From PALSA-1316 sp964499365 (GTDB taxonomy: Bacteria; Nitrospirota; Thermodesulfovibrionia; Thermodesulfovibrionales; UBA6898): a DNA stretch of 64,000 nucleotides. Position numbers and translations under genes: made by a program. This document shows, one piece after another, positions 45,566-52,613 of this stretch (the first letter of the stretch is position 1; each line of letters opens with the position of its first letter). The stretch is taken from NCBI GenBank assembly GCA_964499365.1, contig CAZCKU010000011.1, positions 1 to 64,000 on the forward strand. Reading direction: 5' to 3'. Below the pieces are notes generated by a model that saw only the letters and a list, made by a program, of their open reading frames with translations, was not told the origin of the DNA and did not search any database.

Positions 45566-46084
45566 TCAGTTGATATCGACCCCTATTTCAAATCTCTTGA
45601 TTGCACGATTAATTCCTTCCCATTTTCTGTAGAGACTAAGCCTAAGGTCATACTTTCCCGTTCTAATAGCTTTCAATTTCAAAATGCGTATTATTGGAGC
45701 TCCGACTTTTCGGGATGCCTTCCCAGTGTCAATTCTTTCCTCTCCAATCTGTTCAAAGAAACTTGGGATGGAAGCGTGCTCATCAAAATACCATTGATAT
45801 CCGGTGCCACTATTGTATTCAAGCTTAACTTGGAGTTCATCTTGGCCCTTTAACTCGATCCTTTTCCCATTTGCGGACGCATCCACTATTACTTGTCGTG
45901 GTCCATCGCTATGTGTTTGTATCACCGTCGGTACAAAGTAATTGATAGAAGAATATGCAGTTGCATTCAAATACATATCTTCCATTACGGTGTCGGTCGC
46001 ATTGAGTCGGGTCTCAGCCTGAGTAATTTGAGGACAGATAACCATTAGAATAAGCGCTGTAAAGTACGGCCACAAGCGATCCAT
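45566..46084 (-). CDS. Chagasin-type (I42) cysteine protease inhibitor
   Basis: This 172-residue exported protein has a signal peptide ending TQA. The C-terminal 95 residues match chagasin inhibitors: the NPTTGYxW loop reads NSGTGYQW (residues 91-98), the second loop is RKVGAPIIRILKLKA (125-139), and the third, RPW-type, loop reads YRKWEG (152-157). I42 inhibitors block C1 papain-like peptidases. The next gene encodes exactly such a peptidase, so the two form a natural enzyme-inhibitor pair. The GGAGGGG ribosome binding site is strong. The N-terminal 65 residues after the signal are not recognised. Confidence 0.82.
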   Translation of the reverse strand: MDRLWPYFTALILMVICPQITQAETRLNATDTVMEDMYLNATAYSSINYFVPTVIQTHSDGPRQVIVDASANGKRIELKGQDELQVKLEYNSGTGYQWYFDEHASIPSFFEQIGEERIDTGKASRKVGAPIIRILKLKAIRTGKYDLRLSLYRKWEGINRAIKRFEIGVDIN

Positions 46085-46390
46085 AAATTCCCCTCCAATA
46101 TTGCGTAGGCATAGAGCATAAACAGCACACTTTTTTCACGTTTGAAAAATACTTTTTACAGATCCTGCATCTACTTCAAAGCGACTTTTATTGATTCCCG
46201 CGTCTGAGTAAACCATAGCTTGGATATTATTGTCAAGCCACAAAGTGACGATATTCGCAAGGTGTAGTGGAACGAGATTGTTTGCAACATTCGCGTTATG
46301 ACAGGGGCGCATAGCAAAAAGGCAGACGCTGGCGGAATGACCGGTTAACAGACAGCAAAAGAGACTCTAGTGTGATCCGCGCACAAAGTC
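46085..46390. other. Upstream region of the inhibitor-protease operon
   Basis: 306 bp, AT-rich. On the minus strand a TTGACA (near 46226-46231) is a possible -35 box for the operon, but a good -10 at the right spacing was not found. No gene or strong repeat is seen. Confidence 0.3.
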
Positions 46391-46549
46391 ATGAATAAAA
46401 TATCAGGGAAAGCCACGAGCATGAACGATAAAGAACAAATTCTCGAAACCCTCATAACGCTTGGATCGGAGACATCTTCGAATTCAAAAAATCGAGAGTT
46501 TATTCACAGACACAACGCCTGTCTCTCCTTCTGTTTTGAAGATCGATAA
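46391..46549 (+). CDS. Short unidentified open frame, possibly a truncated gene
   Basis: A 52-codon frame begins MNKISGKATSMNDKEQILET, with a second Met at codon 11. It has the helical, charged look of a real N-terminus, but no good ribosome binding site and no known family. Its last third runs through the 16-bp direct repeat at 46498-46513 (encoding FIHRH), so the original reading frame may have been cut there by a recombination event. Treat it as doubtful. Confidence 0.25.
   Translation: MNKISGKATSMNDKEQILETLITLGSETSSNSKNREFIHRHNACLSFCFEDR
46498..46513. repeat. Right copy of the 16-bp direct repeat
   Basis: GTTTATTCACAGACAC, 15 of 16 identical to positions 41447-41462. It marks the right edge of the AT-rich segment; host-like GC content returns within about 60 bp. 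Confidence 0.45.
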
Positions 46550-46571
46550 ACGTACATCTGACTATTACAAA

Positions 46572-46817
46572 TCACGGCTGTGCGCGGGAGATCTTTACGG
46601 TTCCCTTTTCCCCGACCTTGCCCTCCACCGAATAATGGATGCTGCAGAAAAGGCTGATCACCCGGAGGTTTGTCAGCAGGTGGTCAGTCACTTTCTCGGT
46701 CGTGAAGGAGGACGCACGCTCTGCCAGTGCAAGGTATAACACGATCTGGTCGGCAAGATGCCTGTCGAGCGCAGCCCGCTGCTGCCTCAGCGCGATGGAG
46801 GCCGGTTGCCCCCGGCC
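46572..46817 (-). pseudogene. rtcA: 3' remnant of rtcA (RNA 3'-terminal phosphate cyclase)
   Basis: On the minus strand about 81 codons end normally at TGA and encode DRHLADQIVLYLALAERASSF, then LLTNLRVISLF, then VEGKVGEKGTVKISR. This matches the C-terminus of RtcA, in which VDxHLADQLLLxLALA and SSFTT are conserved. Only the last quarter of the enzyme remains. Upstream, the fragment is cut off by the start of the PhoU-like gene on the other strand. It is therefore a dead remnant. No rtcB is nearby. The open frame seems to continue to 47333, but that part is antisense to PhoU and unlike RtcA. Confidence 0.72.
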
Positions 46818-46856
46818 CGGTACCGTGCTATGCTTTGAATAGAAAGGGGGAAGACC

Positions 46857-47456
46857 ATGATAGCCGAAAAATCGAAAGAACTTGTCAGCAGGCTGAACGA
46901 CATGAACCGTATGCTTGAGGACTGCATGTACCTGCTCCAGAACGCCTTCATCTATAATTCTTCGAAGTCTCTCGATGCGTGCGAGGCAAAGGCGAAGGAG
47001 ATCCACGAAAACGAAAAGATCTTCACCCAGGAGGTCATCGCAGAGGTAACGGCAGACCCTCAACTCAGGGTGTATGTGTCCGTGCCGGGACATATAGAGA
47101 GGATGGGGGATTACGTCGAGGACATCATCGGCTGTTTCAGGACAAAGATCAGAGACGGCGTACTCTTTACGGACAAGGCGGTCTCTGAGATAACCTTCCT
47201 TACGGAACGGGTGCGGGAGGTGTTGAAAAACACCAGCGACATTATCCTGGCCAGAAACAGGATCATCCGGGACTACATAAAGGAATCTTCGGCCGAGATC
47301 AGCAGGACTGCCAATGAATTTTCGACCATGCATGAAGAGAGGCTGATCGAGGGCTTATGCACGCCCAAGGCGTCCCCGCTCTTTCTCGATATCATGGATG
47401 CGTTGAAGGGCATCGCCTGGCACGCGAAGGAAATTGCCGAAAAACTTACGCCCTGA
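46857..47456 (+). CDS. PhoU-like protein
   Basis: This 199-residue all-helical protein of the PhoU superfamily has paired acidic motifs (EAKAKEIHENEKIFTQEV, and HIERMGDYVEDIIG near residue 80). These are the places where PhoU binds metal clusters and phosphate-transport partners. No pst or pho genes adjoin it, and it looks closer to the PhoU domains attached to Na/Pi cotransporters than to classical PhoU. The start follows AAGGGGGAAGACC. Confidence 0.75.
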   Translation: MIAEKSKELVSRLNDMNRMLEDCMYLLQNAFIYNSSKSLDACEAKAKEIHENEKIFTQEVIAEVTADPQLRVYVSVPGHIERMGDYVEDIIGCFRTKIRDGVLFTDKAVSEITFLTERVREVLKNTSDIILARNRIIRDYIKESSAEISRTANEFSTMHEERLIEGLCTPKASPLFLDIMDALKGIAWHAKEIAEKLTP

Positions 47457-47564
47457 TATACCCTGAGACAAACGAGCGGGATACTCTGAAAACGATCTGA
47501 CCGCGGATTGACCCTTTTTCTGCTTTGGGGAAGGATGCCATCCTGACGGCCTTCGGTGCGCGCA

Positions 47565-50558
47565 TCAGCGGTCAGAGCTTTTTGCGACGAGCAGCCTGAA
47601 GGTCAGGTCAGGCTCTTTCTCACTGAAGAGCTTCTTCCCATGGAGGTTCCAGAGTGCGAGGGCCTCAGCCTTCTTTCCCTGCTGCAGGGAGCCGAGCATC
47701 CCTGAAGCAACAAGGTACCTGAGGGCATCCGGTGATACAGGCTGGGTGCCCTCAAGCAGGGCGCGTGCGGCGGCCGCCATGGCTGCCCCGTCCCTTTTTC
47801 CGACTGCCTGGTACAGCGCCAACCAGTGTCTTTCTGCCGGGGAAAGCCGCGACGTACAGGATGCGATATCCAGGCCTTTCCAGACCCGGTCGAGTTCCTC
47901 AGGACTGAGATAGGGGAGCATCAGCCCGGCCATATGCAGAAAACTGCCGCTCCAGGTGTTCTGTTGGTTATCCCGGTCATGACCGCAGTTCAGGAGCTGC
48001 CTCCTGAATGCAACGACCTGACGCCTGGCATCCGGGCCAAGACCTTCCGAAGCCGGGTCGAACTCGCCCTTGATAAGGTAATCGCGAAACGCCATGGCAG
48101 CCCGTACTGACAGGGACTTCGGGTAGAACGCCGAAGGTGTAACCCGGGTCTCTTTTTCACGTTCACCTCCCGCCGCACCCAGCATTTCCAGCAGCGGAAG
48201 CGGGTTCTGTGCAATGGTGAGGAGGTCCAGGGCGTAGGAGGCAAGGAACCGCGTCCGGGCAGCACGCTGATCAAGCACCGGATGGTAATCCGAGTTGGCG
48301 CGGATCCTGAATGATCCGGCCACGGCATCGAAGATCTTCTTGTCCCCCAGATAGCGGACCCTGATATCCTGCATGCCGTCAATCTGGACCCTCTGCAGGG
48401 CCCCGGCGAAAGCGGCGGAGTTCAGGACCGCAGGATCCATCGGCCTGATCGGTCCGTCATTTGACGCGATGACAACAACATTGACGCCGGTTGTCGCATA
48501 GACGACATAATCGGAAAAGTTACGCGATACGGCCTTCAGCACCGAAGATACCAGCTCCATATCGGTTTCATAGAGCTGCATCCACTGCACAAAGAGCCCC
48601 CGCTGATTCAGATGCCCTGTTATCATGCGGTAAAACTCGTCAGAGAAGAGACCGGCCACCCCGCTCACCCATGGGTTCGACGGCTCGGAGATGATGATGT
48701 CGTATCTGCTCTGGTTGGCCGCAAAAAAGGTCTTTGCGTCGTCCAGGTAAATCCTGCTGCGAGGATCCTCGTAGACCCGGGATACCCGGGGACCAAAGTA
48801 GCGGGCTGCCTCGACCATCCTGGCCTCGATCTCGATGGTGTCGACCCGCCGCAGTTTCGGATCAGCCAGGAGGGTCTGGGTGGTTAGTCCTGACCCCAGC
48901 CCGATGTTCGCCACCGTTTTGACCTCCGGATGCAGACTCAGCGGAATAGCCGCCGCAAGGACCATCGTCGTTTCATCAGGACTCGGCTCTGAGCCCGGGG
49001 TTGTGCTGATGGCGGCGTCGACCTTGCCGTTGGTGCTGATCGCCATGACGCCGCCGGCATCCTGAAGAATGCTGACCGAGGACGTCTTGCCGTCCCGGTG
49101 AAATTTGACTGCTACCTCCTTCGGAGAAAGGAGCGCGCCGGAGCGGTATACCCCCGAGGCCATCTTGTACTGATCAAGCCTGACAAAGGAGGTGACGCCT
49201 GCAACAGCGAGGATGCAGAGCACGGTGCCGGCAACCGCCATATTCCGGCTCCTGCCGACCGTTGCCACGGACCACGCTAATACCAGGCCAACCACAATAT
49301 CGATCGAGGCCCCGAAGGTGATAAGGCCTTTGAGGCCCAAAAAAGGCAGCCCGGCGTGCACGGCAAAGTAAACACCGATGATCGCCCCGATGGTGTTGGC
49401 GGCGTATACTGCCCCGATACTCTTTTCGCCATGGCCGCGCTGCATCAGTATCCCTGTAATGAGAGGCAGCGTCATGCCGGCGCAGAAGGTCGTTGGAAGC
49501 ATGACGATCAGCGCGATGGCATTGCAGGAAACATTGAAAAGGAGATACCCCGTATCCGTCCTGCCGAGCGAACCCATGAGCCATTTCATCGCCTCGAAGG
49601 TATTGCCGTAGATAAGCAGCGTCGAGAGGGCCAGGAGTCCCATGACACACTGGATGACCGCAAGCAGCCGGACCGGTTCTTTCTGGTTGTCGATGCGCCG
49701 GTGAATCCAGAGACCGCCAAAGGCGAGACCGAAGATGAAGGCGCTGAGCATAAGTTCAAAGGCATGCGTCGAGCTGCCCAGGACAAGGCTGAGCATCCGT
49801 ATCCAGCCGATTTCATAGATGAAGGAGGCTGTCCCGGTCAGCAGGGATACCAGCAGGAGAAGCCGGTACCCGCTGCCCGGGGAACCCGCGGCCTGGCGTT
49901 GCGGCACGGCATCAGGCCGGAGATGCAGACCGGCATTGTTCCTGACCAGCAGCCAGACGCAGACCGCCAGCAGGATATTGACGACTCCGGCTGCCGATAT
50001 GGTCCCGGGCAGGCCCCACGCCTTTATGAGAACGAAGCCGCTGACCAGAACGCCACAGGCTGCTCCCAGACTGTTCGTAAAATAGACCATGGCGACGGTG
50101 CCTCCCGGTCTGTCGGGAAACAGCCGCATGATGCCGGCGGTCATCAGGGGGAAGGTCATGCCGAGGAGTATCGACTGGGGAAGGATCAGCAGGGCAGAAA
50201 GCGACCATTTGTAAAGGGCGATGGCGGAGGGTGTGCCGAGATGCGGGAAGACGTTCGCATACGACACCGAAACAGCATGGACGAAGACCGGGTGAAAGAC
50301 GAGGGCGCATATGCCGATCGCACCCTCGGTCAGGGCGTAGACCAGCAGCAGATTTCTCCAGCGGCCTGAATAGCTGCTGCTTATCCAGGAGCCGAGGGCC
50401 ATGCCCCCCATGAAGATCGCCAGGACGAGCGTCTGGGCATATGCGGCATGCCCCAGGAAGAGCTTCAGGTAATGCGTCCAGATCGATTCATAGATGAGTC
50501 CTGAAAATCCGGAAAGCGTAAAAAAAACAAAAAACAGTTTGCGCAGCCTGGCTGTCAT
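47565..50558 (-). CDS. Spermidine synthase-like methyltransferase-fold domain fused to a polytopic membrane protein
   Basis: This large 997-residue protein begins with about fourteen membrane helices in an MFS-like block (residues 1-465). A spermidine-synthase-type Rossmann domain (about 490-770) follows, showing IGLGSGLTTQTLL, the acidic IEIEARMVEAA loop, and a region containing DDAKTFF and IISEPSNPWVSGVAGLFSDEFY. A helical C-terminal region of about 200 residues, perhaps TPR-like, ends the protein. Such fused proteins are widespread, but aminopropyltransferase activity has not been generally shown for them. It is a single gene. Confidence 0.82.
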   Translation of the reverse strand: MTARLRKLFFVFFTLSGFSGLIYESIWTHYLKLFLGHAAYAQTLVLAIFMGGMALGSWISSSYSGRWRNLLLVYALTEGAIGICALVFHPVFVHAVSVSYANVFPHLGTPSAIALYKWSLSALLILPQSILLGMTFPLMTAGIMRLFPDRPGGTVAMVYFTNSLGAACGVLVSGFVLIKAWGLPGTISAAGVVNILLAVCVWLLVRNNAGLHLRPDAVPQRQAAGSPGSGYRLLLLVSLLTGTASFIYEIGWIRMLSLVLGSSTHAFELMLSAFIFGLAFGGLWIHRRIDNQKEPVRLLAVIQCVMGLLALSTLLIYGNTFEAMKWLMGSLGRTDTGYLLFNVSCNAIALIVMLPTTFCAGMTLPLITGILMQRGHGEKSIGAVYAANTIGAIIGVYFAVHAGLPFLGLKGLITFGASIDIVVGLVLAWSVATVGRSRNMAVAGTVLCILAVAGVTSFVRLDQYKMASGVYRSGALLSPKEVAVKFHRDGKTSSVSILQDAGGVMAISTNGKVDAAISTTPGSEPSPDETTMVLAAAIPLSLHPEVKTVANIGLGSGLTTQTLLADPKLRRVDTIEIEARMVEAARYFGPRVSRVYEDPRSRIYLDDAKTFFAANQSRYDIIISEPSNPWVSGVAGLFSDEFYRMITGHLNQRGLFVQWMQLYETDMELVSSVLKAVSRNFSDYVVYATTGVNVVVIASNDGPIRPMDPAVLNSAAFAGALQRVQIDGMQDIRVRYLGDKKIFDAVAGSFRIRANSDYHPVLDQRAARTRFLASYALDLLTIAQNPLPLLEMLGAAGGEREKETRVTPSAFYPKSLSVRAAMAFRDYLIKGEFDPASEGLGPDARRQVVAFRRQLLNCGHDRDNQQNTWSGSFLHMAGLMLPYLSPEELDRVWKGLDIASCTSRLSPAERHWLALYQAVGKRDGAAMAAAARALLEGTQPVSPDALRYLVASGMLGSLQQGKKAEALALWNLHGKKLFSEKEPDLTFRLLVAKSSDR

Positions 50559-50892
50559 CGGGCCGCAGGTTTTGCATCAGTATTCATCAGAGCATTCCTT
50601 TTGTGCTGCCAGCGCAGTATTCAGGTCCCGGCGGTCCGCAGCACCGTCCGGCCTGTTTTGAAGACCGGGATAAACGTCCATGCAGACTGCCCGGGAGTCC
50701 TCATTCGTCTATTCTAACTTATTGTACCGTCGAATCATATAAGCCGGCTGGCGAACAAGGGCAATGGACCGGGGCGGTGACAAGGTCTGGGGGGCCGGAC
50801 GCGCGGCGGTTTTCAGGATGAGAACGGGCAGGCCTCATGGGTTGTGACCGCGGTCGGGGTCGTGACCGCAGTCCGGCCTGCCCGTTAAATGG
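50559..50892. other. Intergenic region between the fused synthase and the small basic gene
   Basis: 334 bp, no gene recognised. It holds the large hairpin at 50823-50886. The part at 50690-50745 (TCTATTCTAACTTATTGTACCGTCG) is AT-richer and may carry the promoter of the leftward synthase gene. Confidence 0.35.
50823..50886 (-). terminator. Large hairpin downstream of the small basic gene
   Basis: A perfect 12-bp inverted repeat (AACGGGCAGGCC / GGCCTGCCCGTT) with a 40-base loop. The loop contains two copies of GTGACCGC (50844-50851 and 50862-50869) and the palindrome GACCGCGGTC. It starts seven bases after the stop of the gene at 50893-51018. It could be a terminator or a structured RNA; the T tract is poor. 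Confidence 0.5.
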
Positions 50893-51018
50893 TCAGTGCA
50901 GGAACAATGTGCTTGTCTTGCCTTCCGCCTTTTCTTTCTTTGCCTGTCTCTTTTCCTTCAGCGTGTGCTGCGGTTTCTTTTTTGAACTTGCCTTCTGTTT
51001 GTCTTTTTCCTTGCCCAT
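50893..51018 (-). CDS. 41-residue lysine-rich small protein
   Basis: A complete 42-codon frame with an excellent ribosome binding site (AAAGGAGGCATACC then ATG). The product starts MGKEKDKQKASSKKKPQHTL, continues KEKRQAKKEKAEGKTS and ends TLFLH. About 40 percent of residues are Lys or Arg. From memory, short proteins with a TLKEKRxAKKxK core are found in several bacterial phyla and have no known function; nucleic-acid binding is a guess. The strong ribosome binding site, stop and downstream hairpin argue that it is a real gene in spite of its size. Confidence 0.65.
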   Translation of the reverse strand: MGKEKDKQKASSKKKPQHTLKEKRQAKKEKAEGKTSTLFLH

Positions 51019-51241
51019 GGTATGCCTCCTTTATAGGATCTGTCTCCATTCTACCGCATCTCCGGAAATAGTCAATATGTGATCACCCATGCAGTGTCAC
51101 CGTGAGTACCCGAATGTGTATCGCAGAGGTCCAGCCCGGTCATGAGCCGGAGCGGTGAGGGGCAAGGATTGCCTCTTTCCAAAAAAGACGAAGTCATAAA
51201 GCCGGACTGCAGATTCCTGCTGCGGGTGACCCGGAAAAAAC

Positions 51242-51688
51242 CTATCTCAGCCCGAGCCTGCTCAGAATCAGGCCTGCATACCGGTTCAGAAAATGACCGC
51301 GGGGAAGACAGGAGAAGACCGGCGGCTTTCTCATGCCTATGCGTTCGAGGAGTTGGCGTATCTCGGGATGATCGCCTGCGGAAAGACCCCTCCTGAGCAC
51401 TTCGAGACAGACAGTCTTGCGTCCGGTCTTCAGATAGATCTTCCCGAGATTCAGATAGTGCAGCGGAGTATTAGGATCTGCGTCAATGGCCTCAAGGCAG
51501 AGCCTTGTCCCTTCCGCTATCCGTCCCCTTTCCGAAGCAAGGCAGAGGCCGAGGTAGGACTGGCTGACCGGGGTCTTCTTCAGAGCACAGGCCTTTTCAA
51601 AGCAGGCAAGGGCGGCAAGGGGGTTGTTGTCCCTGAGCAGCCTCGCTCCCTTTTCGATCAGTCTGTCTGATTCCGGGATCTCTTCCAT
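51242..51688 (-). CDS. Small TPR-repeat protein
   Basis: A 148-residue protein made mostly of tetratricopeptide repeats: NPLAALACFEKACALKKTP, SQSYLGLCLASERGRIAEG, and PNTPLHYLNLGKIYLKTGR. The last 30 residues include a basic stretch with KPPVFSCLPRGHFLNRY. The frame is open upstream, but the ATG at 51688 gives a start just after the ferritin-like selenoprotein gene (41 bases). It may be the last gene of the leftward group that includes the selenoprotein and flavoprotein. Partner unknown. Confidence 0.7.
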   Translation of the reverse strand: MEEIPESDRLIEKGARLLRDNNPLAALACFEKACALKKTPVSQSYLGLCLASERGRIAEGTRLCLEAIDADPNTPLHYLNLGKIYLKTGRKTVCLEVLRRGLSAGDHPEIRQLLERIGMRKPPVFSCLPRGHFLNRYAGLILSRLGLR

Positions 51689-51728
51689 GGTAATTCCATT
51701 ATAGGGCCTGAAACCCGCGCGTGCCAGT

Positions 51729-52613
51729 TCATTTACTGACGGCAGGGTTCCGGGGGTCCGCCTGTCTGCCTTCGATGGTGCGGTCCAGCAAAGCCGCCAT
51801 GCGGGCCAGGTGCTCTTTCTCCTCAGCCACAAGTCCTGCAAAGACCTTCTGCGCTCCGTCGTCCGTTACGGTCCTGCTCATTTTGATGTAGAGATCGAAG
51901 GAGTCGGTCTCGAGCGCCATGCCCAGTTCCAAAAGCTCGGGGAGAGACTTCCCTTTCGCCCAGGACAGGGCCTCATCCACAGACAGGTTTCCCTCCATGC
52001 GGTTCCCGGCCCCTTTAGCCACCGGCATACTCTTTGGGAAATCCGGTCCCGGCTCCCTGCCGGCAACATCGCGAAATAGTGACAGGAGTGTCTCCTTGTG
52101 GTGTTCCTCTGCCATAACCAGCCCGCCAAAGAGAGCGGCTGCATCCGGTTCCGGCTGCATGTCCGACAGCGCCTCGTAGAACTGCCGCGAACCTTCCTCG
52201 AGCAGCCAGGCCAGGGCTATCAGGTCGCCTGCATCCGCAGCCGCGGTGAAGAAGGCTATGCCGGCCTCAGGCGGTCCCTGTGCAATCAGCCCCTGCCAGG
52301 CCTTCATCCCTCCCGCCAGGCTGGTGACATGGCTGAACCCTGCCGTCCCGAGCATCGACGCAGCCGCCCGGCTGCGTACACCCGACCCTCAATAGGTGAG
52401 CGTCGGCTTAAGGGGATCGAGCTCCTTCACCCTGTCGGCAAGCTCTGCCAGGGGGATCAGTATGGCACCGGGAAGGTGACCCTGGCGGTATTCTCCGGGC
52501 TGCCTGACATCGACCAGGTTGTATTCGTCCGGCAGGTGAGCGGCGAGAAAATCTTTTGCCTGTTCTGCGGTTACGGTATCGACAGCCCTGAAGTAATCAC
52601 GCAGCCCCATCAT
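51729..52613 (-). CDS. Predicted selenoprotein: rhodanese domain (Sec75) fused to ferritin-like domain
   Basis: One frame of 295 codons with a single internal TGA at 52389-52391. Before it is a rhodanese half domain (YNLVDVRQPGEYRQGHLPGA to LKPTLTY). After it the same frame continues GSGVRSRAAASMLGTAGF and TSLAGGMKAWQG, which is the rest of the domain. In rhodaneses the residue at this exact place, between TY and xSGxRS, is the catalytic cysteine that carries persulfide. TGA there indicates selenocysteine (residue 75). Residues 120-285 form a ferritin-like domain with ExxH motifs (EEHHKETLL, EEKEHLARM). A GAGGAGGAAT ribosome binding site precedes two adjacent ATGs. It overlaps the upstream flavoprotein gene by 17 bp. 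A nonsense mutation is the alternative, less likely explanation. Confidence 0.85.
52358..52377 (-). promoter_or_regulatory. Candidate bacterial SECIS hairpin
   Basis: On the coding (minus) strand, ACGCAGCC and GGCTGCGT pair perfectly over 8 bp around a GGGC loop. The loop begins 20 nucleotides after the TGA, with 19 nucleotides in between. Bacterial SECIS elements are coding-region hairpins immediately after the UGA, with the loop roughly 16-37 nucleotides away and a G in its first two positions, as here. Confidence 0.75.

Noticed and set aside
46572..47333. Intact 253-residue gene on the minus strand
   Set aside because: Only the last 81 codons resemble a protein (RtcA). The rest is antisense to the PhoU-like gene, whose ribosome binding site and family match are good.
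49356..50369. 337-codon open frame on the plus strand
   Set aside because: Antisense to the fused spermidine-synthase-like gene; low-complexity shadow composition.
51140..51241. Possible c-di-GMP riboswitch near the TPR gene
   Set aside because: The hairpin GGCAAGGATTGCC is present, but the conserved GEMM motif bases are not, and it lies downstream of the genes on that strand.
52389..52613. A separate 74-residue rhodanese gene ending at TGA, with a second gene starting at 52355
   Set aside because: Both parts are in one frame, together make one complete rhodanese domain, and the TGA is at the catalytic cysteine with a SECIS-like hairpin after it. Two genes or a frameshift explain this less well.
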